Positions 25,981-37,500 are shown, counted from the first letter of the stretch. The stretch is DNA of 64,000 bases from Pantoea sp. SOD02 (GCF_024707505.1 NZ_CP102605.1:496001-560000), one strand, 5' to 3'. Notes: generated by a model from the letters alone, not told the origin. Program-made: numbers and translations.

Positions 25981-26107
25981 ACGGATCTTTTTTGTCATCT
26001 TCACTGTCATCTCGCGTTCTCGGGATCTCACCGTGTTCACTGGGATTGTCCTTAGCGGGATGTTTTTCGTCATTCACGTCACGTTTATCTTTTGGGTGAT
26101 GGCTCAT
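25967..26107 (-). CDS. Small acidic, highly charged protein, 46 aa
   Basis: A very short open frame with a strong start: ATG at 26107 preceded by AAGGAG at a 7-nt distance. The product begins MSHHPKDKRD and ends DDKKDPFNDE. It is almost entirely Asp, Glu, Lys, Arg, His, Pro and Asn, has no hydrophobic core and is expected to be disordered. I do not recognise a function. It fills the gap between the MFS gene and ampC, and its 3' end overlaps the MFS 3' end tail to tail. Confidence 0.65.
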   Translation of the reverse strand: MSHHPKDKRDVNDEKHPAKDNPSEHGEIPRTRDDSEDDKKDPFNDE

Positions 26108-26178
26108 CTGCAGCTCCTTGGTTAATCACCCATAAAGTGTAGTTGATCTGGATGGGGAGATAAGTTCGCCCCACACGC

Positions 26179-27318
26179 TTACTGCAACGCTTTCAGGATC
26201 TGCATCGCCGCTTTAACCCGCTCGGTGTTGGGATAATTTTTGTTCGCCAGGATCACAATGCCGACCTGCTTCTCTGGGATGAAGGCGACGTAAGCACCGA
26301 ATCCGCCCGTTGCGCCGGTTTTATGCACCCACGACGCTGTTACACGCGGATGAGCTTTCGCATCCCGAACCGGCTGCGGACCGAGCGCTACCTTGTTATC
26401 TGCGCCCTTCACTGCCATCTCTGCCTGAGCGGGCCAATCGAGCATCTCCCAACCCAAACCCTGATATAACGCATCGGTACGATAGAAACGCGTTTGCGCG
26501 AAATTCAGCGCCTGCTGCAGCGTTTTGTCTTTTACCTGCTGCGGATCCATATTGGCCTGCATCCAGCGCGCCATATCTTTAATCGACGACTTCACGCCAT
26601 AGGCTTCGGCATCCAACATGCCCGGCGACACGCGCACCGGCTTGCCTTCGCGGTAACCCCATGCGTAAGCATCCTTCTCGCTGTCGGGCACGGTGATAAA
26701 GGTGTGCTTAAGCTGCAGCGGCGTAAACACGCGTTGCTGCATCGCCTGCTCAAATGTCAGCCCGCTGGGTTTCGTCGCCAGCCAGCCAAACAAGCCGATG
26801 CTGCTGTTAGCATACTGACGCGTGTTGCCCGGCGCCCACTGCGGTTGCCACTGTTGATAGAAGTTCGCCAGCGCCTTTTCATCGGTCACCGCATCGGGAA
26901 TCTGCAGCGGCAAACCGCCGGCAGTGTACGTCGCCAATTGCAGCAGCGTGATGTCACGCCACTGCGGCGTATTCAGCGCCGGCCAGTATTTGCTGGCGCG
27001 ATCGCTCAGTGCGATCTCGCCTTTGTTCACCGCGACGCCACTCAGCACGCCGGTGAAGGTTTTACTCACCGAACCGAGTTCAAACAGCGTCTCTTGCGTG
27101 ACCGGACGCTGCTGTTTTTCATCCGCCATACCCCACGTAAAATAGTGCGGCTGGCCTTTAACCACCACCGCCACGGCCATACCGGGAATCGCTTGCTGCT
27201 GCATCAGCGGTTTGATGGCCTGATCAACGATGGCGTCCACCTCTGGCGTCGCGGCGAACGTCATTGAGCACACCGATGTCAGTGCTGTTGCTATCAAAGT
27301 TTGAGAAATCAATTTCAC
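26179..27318 (-). CDS. ampC: Class C beta-lactamase AmpC
   Basis: A 379-aa periplasmic serine beta-lactamase that hydrolyses penicillins and cephalosporins. The signal peptide ends near residue 22 (TFA). The catalytic S83-V-S-K86, the Y-A-N motif (QYANSS) and K-T-G (HKTGATGG) are all present, and wording close to enteric AmpC runs along the whole protein (FELGSVSKTFTGVL, AWGYREGKPV, DAEAYGVKSS). The start is a GTG at 27318 with GGAAGG about 8 nt upstream; the longer ATG frame (27405) runs into the shared control region. The divergent ampR shows the classical inducible arrangement. Confidence 0.96.
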   Translation of the reverse strand: MKLISQTLIATALTSVCSMTFAATPEVDAIVDQAIKPLMQQQAIPGMAVAVVVKGQPHYFTWGMADEKQQRPVTQETLFELGSVSKTFTGVLSGVAVNKGEIALSDRASKYWPALNTPQWRDITLLQLATYTAGGLPLQIPDAVTDEKALANFYQQWQPQWAPGNTRQYANSSIGLFGWLATKPSGLTFEQAMQQRVFTPLQLKHTFITVPDSEKDAYAWGYREGKPVRVSPGMLDAEAYGVKSSIKDMARWMQANMDPQQVKDKTLQQALNFAQTRFYRTDALYQGLGWEMLDWPAQAEMAVKGADNKVALGPQPVRDAKAHPRVTASWVHKTGATGGFGAYVAFIPEKQVGIVILANKNYPNTERVKAAMQILKALQ

Positions 27319-27428
27319 TGTTATTAACCTTCCGGGTTGTTGTTCCGCGGGCAGTTTGCCCAATTTGACAGGCAGCAACAAACTGTTAATTTTAGCGTCA
27401 GACAATAGAAATTCTTACAGGTCGCCGC
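27319..27428. promoter_or_regulatory. ampC-ampR shared control region
   Basis: The 110-nt divergent gap has the size and position where AmpR binds in other enteric bacteria. On the + strand TTGACA (27365-27370) followed 16 nt later by TAATTT is a plausible ampR promoter. In known systems AmpR represses or activates ampC here according to muropeptide levels; this is carried over from the family. Confidence 0.55.
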
Positions 27429-28301
27429 ATGACTCGCCCTTATATCCCACTTAACGCGCTTAGAGCCTTTGAAGCCGCCGCACGTCATCTAAGTTTTACT
27501 AACGCTGCTATTGAGCTGCATGTAACCCATGCAGCCGTGAGCCAGCAGGTGAAATCACTGGAGCAACAGCTTGGCTGCCAGCTGTTTGTACGGGTATCGC
27601 GCGGATTGATGTTAACCACCGAAGGCGAAAGTTTGTTGCCAGTATTAAACGATTCATTCGATCGTATTGCCGATACGCTGGACCGCTTCTCATCGGGCCA
27701 AATGCGCGAGAAATTAAAGGTCGGCGTGGTGGGAAGCTTTGCCACCGGTTTGCTGTTGCCGCGTTTAGAGGATTTTAACCGCCGCTTTCCGCACATAGAA
27801 CTGCAACTCTCCACCCACAATAATCGCGTCGATCCAGCCGCCGAGGGCCACGATTACACCATTCGCTTTGGCAGCGGCGCCTGGCACGGCACCGAGGCGC
27901 AGTATATTTGTTCGGCCCCGCTATCGCCGCTGTGTAATCCGGCCATCGCCCGGCAGTTGCAGCAGCCTGCAGACGTGCACAAATTCACTCTGTTGCGATC
28001 GTTCCGCCGTGATGAGTGGAGCCAATGGCTGCACAGCATTAATGAACATGCGCCATCGCCTGCGCATCCGGTGATGATTTTTGACTCGTCACTAACGATG
28101 ATCGAAGCGGCATTACTGGGCGCGGGGATTGCGCTGGCACCGGTGAAAATTTTCAATCACCTGCTGCAAAGCGAGAAGCTGGTGCGCCCTTTCGCCGCAG
28201 AAATTGATCTCGGTGGCTACTGGTTAACGCGTTTGCAGTCGCGGCCAGAAAGCGCCGCGATGATGGCGTTTTCTGGTTGGTTGATGAATGCGTTGCATTG
28301 A
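27429..28301 (+). CDS. ampR: LysR-type regulator AmpR
   Basis: A 290-aa LysR-family regulator whose text closely follows AmpR of Enterobacter and Citrobacter: the HTH with HVTHAAVSQQVKSLEQQLGC, VRVSRGLMLTTEGE, STHNNRVDPAAEG and YWLTRLQSR. AmpR senses cell-wall muropeptides and switches ampC transcription. It is divergent from ampC with a 110-nt gap. The start ATG has only a weak ribosome site. Confidence 0.95.
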   Translation: MTRPYIPLNALRAFEAAARHLSFTNAAIELHVTHAAVSQQVKSLEQQLGCQLFVRVSRGLMLTTEGESLLPVLNDSFDRIADTLDRFSSGQMREKLKVGVVGSFATGLLLPRLEDFNRRFPHIELQLSTHNNRVDPAAEGHDYTIRFGSGAWHGTEAQYICSAPLSPLCNPAIARQLQQPADVHKFTLLRSFRRDEWSQWLHSINEHAPSPAHPVMIFDSSLTMIEAALLGAGIALAPVKIFNHLLQSEKLVRPFAAEIDLGGYWLTRLQSRPESAAMMAFSGWLMNALH

Positions 28302-28316
28302 TGTGCACCAGACGCT

Positions 28317-28345
28317 GTAGGGTCGCCATTCATGGCGACCGATTC
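28317..28345. repeat. Dispersed palindromic repeat, single unit
   Basis: GTAG + GGTCGCCATTCATGGCGACC + GATTC, a full-length copy with both asymmetric handles. It lies between the convergent ends of ampR and clcA. Confidence 0.9.
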
Positions 28346-28347
28346 AC

Positions 28348-29736
28348 CTACTGCACATTTATCTGTTTCGCTTTCGCCAGCGTGCGCGCAAGAATTGAGG
28401 AATACAACGGTTTGCCGCCGAAGAATTGCGCGGCCAGCGTCGCGCCGAGACAGGTAATGATCATCGGCAAAATCAGCTGATAATTGTTGGTCATCTCCAG
28501 CACCAGCACAATGCCGGTCAACGGCGCACGCACCGAGGCCGCAAACAGCGCACCCATACCAGCTACAGCAAAGGTTGCCGGCTCCAGATGCAAACCCGGC
28601 AACCACTGCATGCAAAGTTGACCAAAGCAGGTACCTAACAGCGTACCCAACGTCAGCATCGGGGCAAAAATACCGCCCGGCGCGCCGGAGGAAAAACAGC
28701 AAATTGTTATCAACGTGCGCAGTGCGAAAATGACAAAGAGCGCCAGCGCGCTGTAAGCTCCGCTGGAGAAATCAGGAATCAGCGCAATCCCGCCGTTAAT
28801 GGCTTGTGGCAGAAACAGGCCAATCACGCCACACATCCCCGCCAGCAAACTTCCCCACAGCACCCACGATGCCACGCGGCCTTTATGTAAGCGCTGAAAC
28901 TGATCCTGCGCGAGGAAAATGAAGCGGTTAAACGCCACGCCGCAGCCACCAAATAACACGCCCAACACTAAATAAAGCCACAGCGTATTGGTTGGCGCAT
29001 CCTGCAGCTGACCAATATTAATGATTGCTTCATTGCCATTACACACGCGGAAAACAATGCTGGAAACGATAACGCCAACAAACACCGCTTTGATGGAAAT
29101 CAGGCTGTAGCGAAACTGCGGACGCATCTCTTCGATAATAAACAGGATGCCTGCCAGCGGCGCGTTGAAAGCGGCCGACAAACCAGCTGCAGCGCCGGTT
29201 GCCAGCAACGTGTGACGAGACTCAGAAGATTTTACGCGGAACAGATCAACACACATGCCGCCGATATTGCCGCCCAACTGCACGGTTGGTCCTTCGCGAC
29301 CCAGCACCATGCCCGATCCTAACGCACCCATGCCGCCGATAAATTTCACCGGCAGCACGCGCCACCAACGTACCGGCCGGAGTTCCTCCAGCGCGCCTTC
29401 AATTTCGGGAATGCCCGATCCGCCCGCTTCCGGCGCGAAACGTCGCACCAGCAAGTAGCCGACAGCGCCTAATAGCGCCGAGAGCAGAAACGCGCCGGCG
29501 ATTTTCACCAGCAGATTGTCACCCGCATCATCAAGCCAGCTTAAGCGCGTATGCACCACCAAATTGACGGCTTTATCAAAGGCCACGCCAACCAGGCCGG
29601 TTAACACACCGACCAGCGCGGCCAGCAGCAACAGCGCGACGGGCGTTTTGTCGCGGCGTAATAGTTTCTGCATCAATAAGAAGCGCCCAGCACGTAATAT
29701 CGTGTTGGGCTCTGCGGAGTGACCATTGGCAGGCAT
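28348..29736 (-). CDS. clcA: H+/Cl- exchange transporter ClcA
   Basis: A 462-aa CLC antiporter exchanging two chloride ions for one proton, used in extreme acid response. The filter motifs are visible: GSGIPE, the gating glutamate in GREGPTVQ, the internal proton glutamate in FIIEEMRPQF, GAPGGIFAPML, and the tyrosine of GKPLYS. Hydrophobic helices cover nearly the whole chain and the length is close to E. coli ClcA. ATG 29736 has AGAGGA 5 nt upstream. It stands alone, ending next to a palindromic repeat. Confidence 0.95.
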   Translation of the reverse strand: MPANGHSAEPNTILRAGRFLLMQKLLRRDKTPVALLLLAALVGVLTGLVGVAFDKAVNLVVHTRLSWLDDAGDNLLVKIAGAFLLSALLGAVGYLLVRRFAPEAGGSGIPEIEGALEELRPVRWWRVLPVKFIGGMGALGSGMVLGREGPTVQLGGNIGGMCVDLFRVKSSESRHTLLATGAAAGLSAAFNAPLAGILFIIEEMRPQFRYSLISIKAVFVGVIVSSIVFRVCNGNEAIINIGQLQDAPTNTLWLYLVLGVLFGGCGVAFNRFIFLAQDQFQRLHKGRVASWVLWGSLLAGMCGVIGLFLPQAINGGIALIPDFSSGAYSALALFVIFALRTLITICCFSSGAPGGIFAPMLTLGTLLGTCFGQLCMQWLPGLHLEPATFAVAGMGALFAASVRAPLTGIVLVLEMTNNYQLILPMIITCLGATLAAQFFGGKPLYSSILARTLAKAKQINVQ

Positions 29737-29888
29737 GCAAATCCTCTGTTTTCGTAACAGTGTTCAAACGTAAGTTTGAGAAAAGAGGCATTAGCATACT
29801 GAGAATGAAGTGATTTTTAACCCAGGAATTCGCAAGCGGATTTTTCAGTTTGGAAGAGGCTAGCTGCATTAGCCTCCTCCACAGGGAA

Positions 29889-30365
29889 TTAATCCTGCTC
29901 TTCAGCAATCAGCGTCAGTTTTTCGTCGGTGGCTTTTTCTTCTTCCAGCGTTTCACCCAATAACTTCGCGGCTTCCTGATAATCCAGTTTCAGGGCTAAC
30001 GCGCGCAAAGTACCGTAGGTGGCGATCTCATAATGTTCAACCTTCTGCGCAGCACCGATCAATCCGGCATCGCAAACCGGCCCTTTCTCCACTTCATCGA
30101 TGATCTCCTGCGCTTCTTCAGCCAATCCTTCCAGCGCATGACATTTCATCCGTTTGATCTGCACACCTTCAGTGAGCTCAACCAGTTGATCGATACGTTC
30201 AATTTGTCCGCGCGTCTCTTCCAGATGCTGTTTAAAGGCCGCAACCAGATTAGGATCGGTGGCTGCACGAATCATTTTTGGTAACGCTTTAGTGATCTGT
30301 TTTTCTGCGCTGTAAATATCCGAGAGATCATGCACAAACAGATCGTGCAGTGTTTTAATCGTCAT
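29889..30365 (-). CDS. YciE-like ferritin-fold stress protein (DUF892)
   Basis: A 158-aa all-helical protein of the YciE/YciF (DUF892) family, predicted four-helix bundles of the ferritin-like superfamily. Typical text includes TLHDLFVHDLSDIYSAEKQITKALPKM at the N-terminus, VEHYEIATYGTLRALA in helix 3, and LGETLEEEKATDEKLT at the end; the glutamates and histidines could bind a di-metal centre. Family members are induced by osmotic and general stress. ATG 30365 has AAGGCA upstream. No yciF partner is adjacent. Confidence 0.9.
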   Translation of the reverse strand: MTIKTLHDLFVHDLSDIYSAEKQITKALPKMIRAATDPNLVAAFKQHLEETRGQIERIDQLVELTEGVQIKRMKCHALEGLAEEAQEIIDEVEKGPVCDAGLIGAAQKVEHYEIATYGTLRALALKLDYQEAAKLLGETLEEEKATDEKLTLIAEEQD

Positions 30366-30560
30366 AATATTGCCTTTTGATAAAGTAGGATGTCAGGTAG
30401 GTAAAACGTGGGCGAGAAGGAATAATAGATTGCGCCGACACATAAGACTGACTTAATTCTGGCGGACATTACACAATTAACAAGCGAAGCCTTAAAAATA
30501 AACACCACGCATTGTTTAATTCATTGCCAGAATTAAAGGAGGTCAAGCGGAGACATAATC

Positions 30561-30833
30561 ATGAAAAAGCCAAGGCAACCCGAACTCAGCGGTGAAATTA
30601 TTCACGAACGTGCTTTACTCCCACTCGGTTTAATTTCTCTTTACGAAGTCATCTTCAATAACGGCAAATATGCCGTTATGCGACTGGATAAAGATCAACC
30701 ATTTCATCAGGGTGACATTTTTAAACGAATAAATGATCGCTGGTATTGTGATGAAAAATTAATACATCCACTGGGATTTCAGTTTGTCGATCGGGCTGAA
30801 GCGCAGCGGTCATTTATCGAATATGAGCGATAA
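30561..30833 (+). CDS. Hypothetical protein, 90 aa
   Basis: A small soluble basic protein (MKKPRQPELSG start) with no recognised motif. It appears as a compact mix of beta-strands (LISLYEVIFNNGKYAVMRLD). The ATG has GGAG 8 nt upstream and codon use fits the neighbours, so it is probably real. It ends about 16 nt before the end of the convergent 81-aa gene. Confidence 0.65.
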   Translation: MKKPRQPELSGEIIHERALLPLGLISLYEVIFNNGKYAVMRLDKDQPFHQGDIFKRINDRWYCDEKLIHPLGFQFVDRAEAQRSFIEYER

Positions 30834-30849
30834 TATTATATTGCTGTTT

Positions 30850-31095
30850 TCATATTATAGAGTGAACAGTGGCAAGCTGGTTCGGTTGCGCGGGAGGCAA
30901 TGACATCCAGAAATTAACCCCCATGCTGGTCTCATATTCTGCGTGTGACTCAAGGAAAATATGCTCACCGCTGCGCGACTGCCCGCCGTAAAGCCAGCCG
31001 CCCTGCACCTCGCCATTATCAAATTGCACAATGCACTCCTGCTTGTAGCCCGGCGCTTGTTCATTTAAATCAATCCATTCAAGAATATGGCGCAT
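30850..31095 (-). CDS. Hypothetical protein, 81 aa
   Basis: A small soluble protein beginning MRHILEWIDLNEQAPGY, with a glycine/serine-rich turn (GGWLYGGQSRSGEH) and a beta-rich outline. No family recognised. ATG 31095 has AGG about 9 nt upstream; a TTG at 31113 is a less likely start. It follows the zinc-ribbon gene after 4 nt, so the two form an operon. Confidence 0.6.
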   Translation of the reverse strand: MRHILEWIDLNEQAPGYKQECIVQFDNGEVQGGWLYGGQSRSGEHIFLESHAEYETSMGVNFWMSLPPAQPNQLATVHSII

Positions 31096-31099
31096 GCGT

Positions 31100-31261
31100 C
31101 TATACCTCAGCAATAAACAGTGATTTACAGTGCGGGCACAACATAGCCTGCCCGCGCGCTTGTTTTAAGGACGATTGCGGGCAGAATTTTTTACACACTG
31201 GACACTGCGTTTTTATTTCCCGGCGCGATAAGCCTTCTAAAAATTGATTTAACCAGCTCAT
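31100..31261 (-). CDS. Small zinc-ribbon protein, 53 aa
   Basis: A 53-aa protein from ATG 31261 with AAGGA about 7 nt upstream. It has two metal-binding knuckles, CPVCKKFC and LCPHCK, 24 residues apart, giving a C-x2-C...C-x2-C zinc ribbon, and a basic N-terminus (MSWLNQFLEGLSRREIK). It may resemble small enteric zinc-binding proteins of the YnfU kind, but this is not certain. Its stop codon lies inside the ribosome site region of the 81-aa gene, suggesting coupled translation. Confidence 0.65.
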   Translation of the reverse strand: MSWLNQFLEGLSRREIKTQCPVCKKFCPQSSLKQARGQAMLCPHCKSLFIAEV

Positions 31262-31531
31262 GATTTTTTCCTTTTTCAGTTAACTTATTCTAACACACCT
31301 CACTTTTTTCACTGCAACTAACACTTGACAACATTGTTAATGATCTTCAACCCCATCATTACGCTCAGTTAAATATTTTAAATTAACTTTTATCTTATAA
31401 AGCCAAACGTTAAATCACTTTAAGGCTATACTCAGAAAAGATAGATATTTCCCTCGCCCTTTCTTATACCGTCAATCTTCCTGTTGATAGTGCTGACTTT
31501 TATAATCCATTGGATTTTTTGCGACGCCATT

Positions 31532-34500
31532 ATGAAAAATAAAATTCCCACCGGATCAATCATCGGCAGTAGTGCGCTTCCAGCAACGGCACGCGCTAGT
31601 CTTGAATTATTGCCTGACAGCGGCATCTATCAGGCGAACCGGCCAGACGTTTTTTCCGAACAGCAAATGGCAATATATGGCGAGCGACTGGCAAAGACGC
31701 ATCATCTTTCTGACGCCAAAAAAAGTTATAAATTATTGCAGCGGCTGACTGAAAACGAACAGGCGCTGATAAAAAGCGCAGAAATATTAAGTACCGGTGA
31801 TAAGCGTAATCTGACGCCGGCTGGCGAGTGGCTTTTAGATAATTTTTATATCATCGAAGAACAAATTCGTATGGTACGCCATCTTTTGCCGACCAAATTT
31901 GGTCAGGGTTTACCCGCGCTTGAAGAGCCCGCCCACGCTTTACGTATTCAGGCGATTGCTGATGAGATGATCAGTCACAGCGACGGCCGCTTAGAATCGA
32001 CGGTGCTGGCGACTTTTATTCATGCTTATCAGCGGATTACGCCGCTGCTGATGGGAGAACTGTGGGCGCTTCCCGCCATGCTGCGTTTTGCGCTGCTCGA
32101 TAACCTCGCGCGCATTGCGCAAGGCGTTGCCGAGATCCATCAGGAGCGAAGCCAGGCCGAAGCGTGGATAAATGAGATCGTTCATCACTCCGCTAAAGAC
32201 GCCACGCGGGTGATTCAGGTCATTGCCGATATGGCGCACAAAAACAGCCAGCTTTCAGGCGCGTTCGTCGCTGAACTGGCGCGCAAGCTGAATGGTCAGA
32301 ATCACTCGCTAGCGCTGACGTGGGTGGAGCAACATCTGCTGAATACCGGGCGCAATACTGCGGATGTGATTGAACAATTTAACCGTCAGTTGGCACTGAG
32401 CCAGCTCTCAGTAAGTAACAGCATTGCCGGATTGCGCCAGCTCGGCGAAATCAACTGGCAGGATTTAGTCGAATCACTCAGTCTGGTTGAGCAACTACTG
32501 CTAAAGGATCCTGCCGGCATTTATCCGCAGATGCATTTTGACAGCCGCGATCAGTACCGACACGTGGTGGAAGAGCTGGCGCGTCAGAGCGCGTTTGATG
32601 AACTTAGCGTGGCTAATCAGGTGCTGGCGCTGAGTCATCAGCCCGAATTACCACCGCGCCAACAGCATATTGGTTACTTTTTGCTGGATAAAGGACGCGC
32701 ACAGCTTGAGCAACAGTTAAAGCCGCGCCGCTCCTGGCTCAATCAGGCGCGTCACCATCTCAGCCAAACACCGCTGCTCTCCTGGCTTGGCAGCCTCACC
32801 TTATTGACCACCGCCTTCAGCGCCGAAGCGCTGTTTTTCACCCATCAGGCCGGGATGTCGGTGGTGCTGTGGCTGTTGCTGGTACCGGCGGTGATCATCA
32901 TCAGCAGCCAGCTCGCCTTACAACTGCTCAGCGAAGTGACAACCCGCACCCGCCATCCGGTTCCCCTTCCGCGACTCGATTATGAGCTGGCGGTGCCGGA
33001 TAGCGATCGCACCTTGGTGGTGATCCCTTGCTTGATCAGCAGCAAACACGGCACCGATACGCTGCTTCGCTCGCTGGAAACCAGCTATCTCGGCAATGCG
33101 CTCGACAACATCACCTTTGCGCTGCTGGCCGACTTCACCGACAGCGTGGACGAACATCAGGTTGATGATGATGAAATCATTGGTTACGCAGTGCTGAAAA
33201 TTCAGGCGCTTAACCGCCGTTACAGCAGCAAGTCGCACCACGATGTGCTGTTTTCGCTGCTGCATCGTAATCGGGTGCATAACCCTTCGCAGGGCGTTTG
33301 GATGGGTTATGAACGCAAGCGCGGCAAACTGCATGCGCTCAATCGCTGGCTGCAAGGTGAAGCGGAGATGTTTAACGTTATCGTCGGTGCCAGTCAGGCG
33401 CAGATGCGCACGGTGAAATACGTCATCACGCTTGATGCCGACACCATTCTGCCGCGCGAAACCGCACACAAGCTGATTGGCATCATGGCGCATCCACTTA
33501 ATGCGCCGGTATTTGACGATCGCCTGAACCGCGTGGTGGAAGGCTACGCCATTCTGCAGCCGCGTCTGGCGGAAGAGATCCCGCCCTTTGGGCAAGGCCG
33601 CTACGCGCGGCTCTCCAGCAGCGTACCGGGCAACGACGCCTATTCATCGATGTCTTCCGATATCTATCAGGATCTGTTTGGCGAAGGTTCGTTTGTCGGC
33701 AAAGGCATTTACGATGTGGCGGCCTTCACTCGCGCGACGCGCAATACCTGCCCGGAAAATCTGGTGCTGAGTCACGATCTGCTGGAAGGCTGTTACGCGC
33801 GTTCCGGCGTGGTCAGCAATGTGGTGCTGTATGAACACTATCCCGACAACTATCTCAGCGATGTCGCGCGGCGTTTCCGCTGGGTGCGCGGTGACTGGCA
33901 GCTGCTGAACTGGTTAAAACTGCGCGTACGTCTCGAGGATGGCGGTTATCAGGCCAATCCGCTAAGCGCGCTTTCGCGCTGGAAATTGTTCGATAACCTG
34001 CGTCGTAGCCTGGTGGCTCCTGCCTTGCTACTGCTGATGTTTCTGGCCTTCACTTGGGTAGCGAATCCGCCGTTTTGGCTCGGCTGTATTGCGCTGTTCC
34101 TGCTGCTGCCCAGCGTGCTTGCACTGAGCATGGAAGGCATGCGCAAAAGCAAGAAGCGCGCCTGGCAACATCATCTCACTATTTTGTCCTCGGATGCCTT
34201 GATGCGCCTGAGCCGCGCAGGACTGACACTGGCGGCATTGCCACATGAAAGCTACTGGTCGCTGAAAGCGATCATCGTCACGCTGTGGCGATTGAACGTT
34301 AGCGGGCAGTTTCTCCATGAATGGAAAAGCGCGTCGGCGGGCAGTTCATCGCCCACGCCGTCACTGCGCCATTTTTATCAGGCGATGTGGTTTAATACGG
34401 CGGCAGGCGTTGCACTGTCACTTTTAACCGCGTTGATCAATCCACAACTGATCGCATTAGCGCTGCCGCTTTCCTTGCTGTGGCTGATCACGCCGTGGCT

Positions 34501-37500
34501 GTTATGGCAGTTGAGTAAACCGGCGCAATCGCGGCAGAAAAAACTCTCCGCAGAGCAGCAGCAGTTTTTGCGCCAGACCGCGCGCCATACCTGGGCATGG
34601 TTTGAAGATTTCGTCATCGCCGAGCATAACCACTTGCCGCCGGATAACTTCCAGGAAGTGTTGCAGCCGGTGGTGGCGCACCGTACTTCGCCGACCAATA
34701 TCGGTCTGTCGCTGCTGGCTAATTTAACCGCGTGGGATTTCGGCTACATCACGCAGAAGCAGGTAATTAGCCGTTCGCTCGCCACGCTGGATAGCCTCGA
34801 TCGCATGGAGCATTTCCGTGGACATCTCTACAACTGGTACGACACTTACACGCTAAAACCGTTAAATCCACGCTACGTTTCTACTGTCGATAGCGGCAAC
34901 CTCGCTGCGCACCTCGCCACTTTGCAAGCGGGCCTTGCGCAGTGGAAACATCTGCCAGTAATCGCTTTACCGGTGATCATGGCTGGTCTGAATGACACCT
35001 TGATGCTGGCCAAAGCGCAAATGGGCACAGAGCGTCACGATCGTTGGGATGAGCTAGCCGAGCAGTTTGTTGCGCTGCAACAAGTCGCACCCGCCGCGAT
35101 TGCCAATCATCTTTCATCGCTGATCGCGCTGAGTGAAATTCTGCTGGCACAGCTCAAGCTGCCGCCGTCGCAGGTGAAATGGTTTGAACGCTTTATCCAT
35201 CAGCTCAGTGATTTCCAGCAAGAGTGGATGCGCTATTTCAGCTGGATCGGGCCGGATGATGTGCTGCCTGACGCTTTGCCCTCGTTGCTGTGGCTAAGTG
35301 AATTAAAGCTTCATCGTCCCGGCCTTAATGCTCAGCTCGCCGCTTCCGTGATGTGGGCCGCGCGAGAACGCATGGCGACCTTGCTGGAGCTGGAAGGACG
35401 TCTGGAAGATCACGCTAAAATGGACTTCCGTTTTCTCTATGTTGAAAAAAACGCGCTGCTCAGCGTCGGTTACAACCTCGACAGCGGCCTGCTCGACAAA
35501 GGCCATTACGATCTCTTCCCCTCCGAAGTGCGCCTGACGCACTACTACGCCATCTCCGCCAATCAGCTGCCGGTAAAAAGTTGGTTCGTACTGGGCCGCT
35601 TGTTTACCCAGCTGGATAACAAACCTGCGGTGATGTCGTGGAGCGGCTCAATGTTTGAGTATCTGATGCCGCATTTGGTGATGCCGGTTTACCCGGATAC
35701 GCTGCTGGAGAAAATGGCGCTCTCGGCGGTGAAGCAGCAGATCGCCTCTGGCGACGCCGCACAGATTCCGTGGGGCGTTTCCGAATCGGCCTATGCCGCT
35801 TTTGATGACAACCAGAACTATCAATACAAAGCCTTTGGTACGCCCGAGTTGGGACTAAAACGTGGCCTCAATAATGACCATGTGGTGGCGCCCTACGCCT
35901 CGCTGCTAGCGCTAATGGTGCTGCCGCATCAGGCCAGCGACAACCTGATGCGGCTAAAAAAAATGGGTGCCTGCGGCAAATACGGTTTCTACGAAGCGCT
36001 TGATTTCACCGCACATCGGCTGGCGCGCGGTCAGCAATTTGTCGCGGTAAAAACCTACATGGCGCATCACCAGGGAATGGGTTTTCTGGCGATCTCGCAT
36101 CTGCTGCATGAAGCGCCGATGGTGGCGCGGTTTATGTCCAGCGCGCGCTTTCAGTCTTCTTACTTACTGCTGCAGGAGCGCGTGCCGGATGACATTGAGC
36201 TGTATACGCCGCGTCGTCAGTTTGTTGACACCAGCGAGATCAAGCCGCGTTCGGACACGCCTGAACTGCGTGAGTTCAGCGGTTCGGCTGCGCACTTGCC
36301 GCAGCTGCAGCTGCTGTCGAATGCCAATTATCATGTGATGGTGACGCAATCCGGCACCGGTTACAGCCAGTGGAAAGGATTGGCGTTAACCCGCTGGCGC
36401 GCCGATGGCACCAGCAATCAACACGGCATCTTCTGCTATATCCGCGATCGTCAATCCGGCGAGCTGATCAGCCCGACGTTCCAGCCGAGCGGCGATGCGC
36501 GACCGCAACACATTGCGCGCTTCACCGATGCTGGCGCTGAGTTCGAGTCGCGCGCTGAAACCCTCAGCACGCACACTCTTGTTGTGGTGTCGCCAGAAGA
36601 TGATGTGGAGATTCGCCGCATCGTCCTCACCAACCATTCACGCCAGCTGCGTGAGATTGATATCACCAGCTATGCCGAAGTGGTGCTCGCCTCCGCCGCC
36701 AGCGATATGGCGCATCCGGCGTTCAGTAACCTGTTTGTGCAAACCGAGATTGTTACCGAACTGGAAGCCATTTTGGCGCATCGCCGCCCACGTGATGAGA
36801 AAACCGAGCCGGTATGGATGTTCCACGCGCTGCTGATTCACGGCACCAGCGAGCGTGATACGCATTATGAAACCGACCGCGCGCGGTTTATTGGTCGCGG
36901 CAGAACCACCGCCAATCCGCAGGCTATTGCAGCGGAAGGCGTACTCAGCGGCAGCGCCGGTGCGGTGCTCGATCCACTGATGTCGATTCGGCAGAAAATC
37001 GCGCTCAAACCGGGTAAATCCATCACCCTCGATCTGGTGTACGGCGTCACTACGCAGCGTGACGCCTGCCTTGGGTTGATTGAGAAGTATCGCAACAATG
37101 TCTATGCCAATCGGGTATTTGAAATGGCGGCTTCGCACAGTCAGGTGGCGCTGCGACAGCTGAATATCCTCGCAGAAGATGCCAGTTTGTATAACCAGCT
37201 CGCCAGCGCGGTGATCTTTGCCAGCCCTGAAATGCGCGGCGACAGCCAGCGTATGCAGCAGAATCGTCTGGGGCAAACCTCGCTATGGCGCTACTCCATT
37301 TCAGGCGATCTGCCTATCGTGCTGGTACGCATCGAAAACGGTACGCAGCTTAGCCTGGTGAGCAATCTGATCAAGGCGCATCAATACTGGCGTCAGAAAG
37401 GATTAACGGCGGATTTGGTGATCCTTAACGGCGAGCAAGGCGGCTATCAGCAGCTGTTGCAGAATCAGCTGATCAAGATGATTTCATCCGGCGAGGTGCA

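Noticed and set aside
26494..27267. 257-aa open frame on the + strand
   Set aside because: It is antisense to ampC with no family features; ampC has all catalytic motifs.
28217..28702. 161-aa open frame on the - strand
   Set aside because: Overlaps the end of ampR and the ClcA gene in another frame; it is cysteine/alanine-rich shadow text.
31325..31365. TTGACA as a -35 element for the glucan synthase-like gene
   Set aside because: No acceptable -10 element follows at 16-18 nt, so no promoter was called.
36638..37276. 212-aa open frame on the - strand
   Set aside because: It is antisense to the glucan synthase-like gene and lacks a start signal or recognisable domain.
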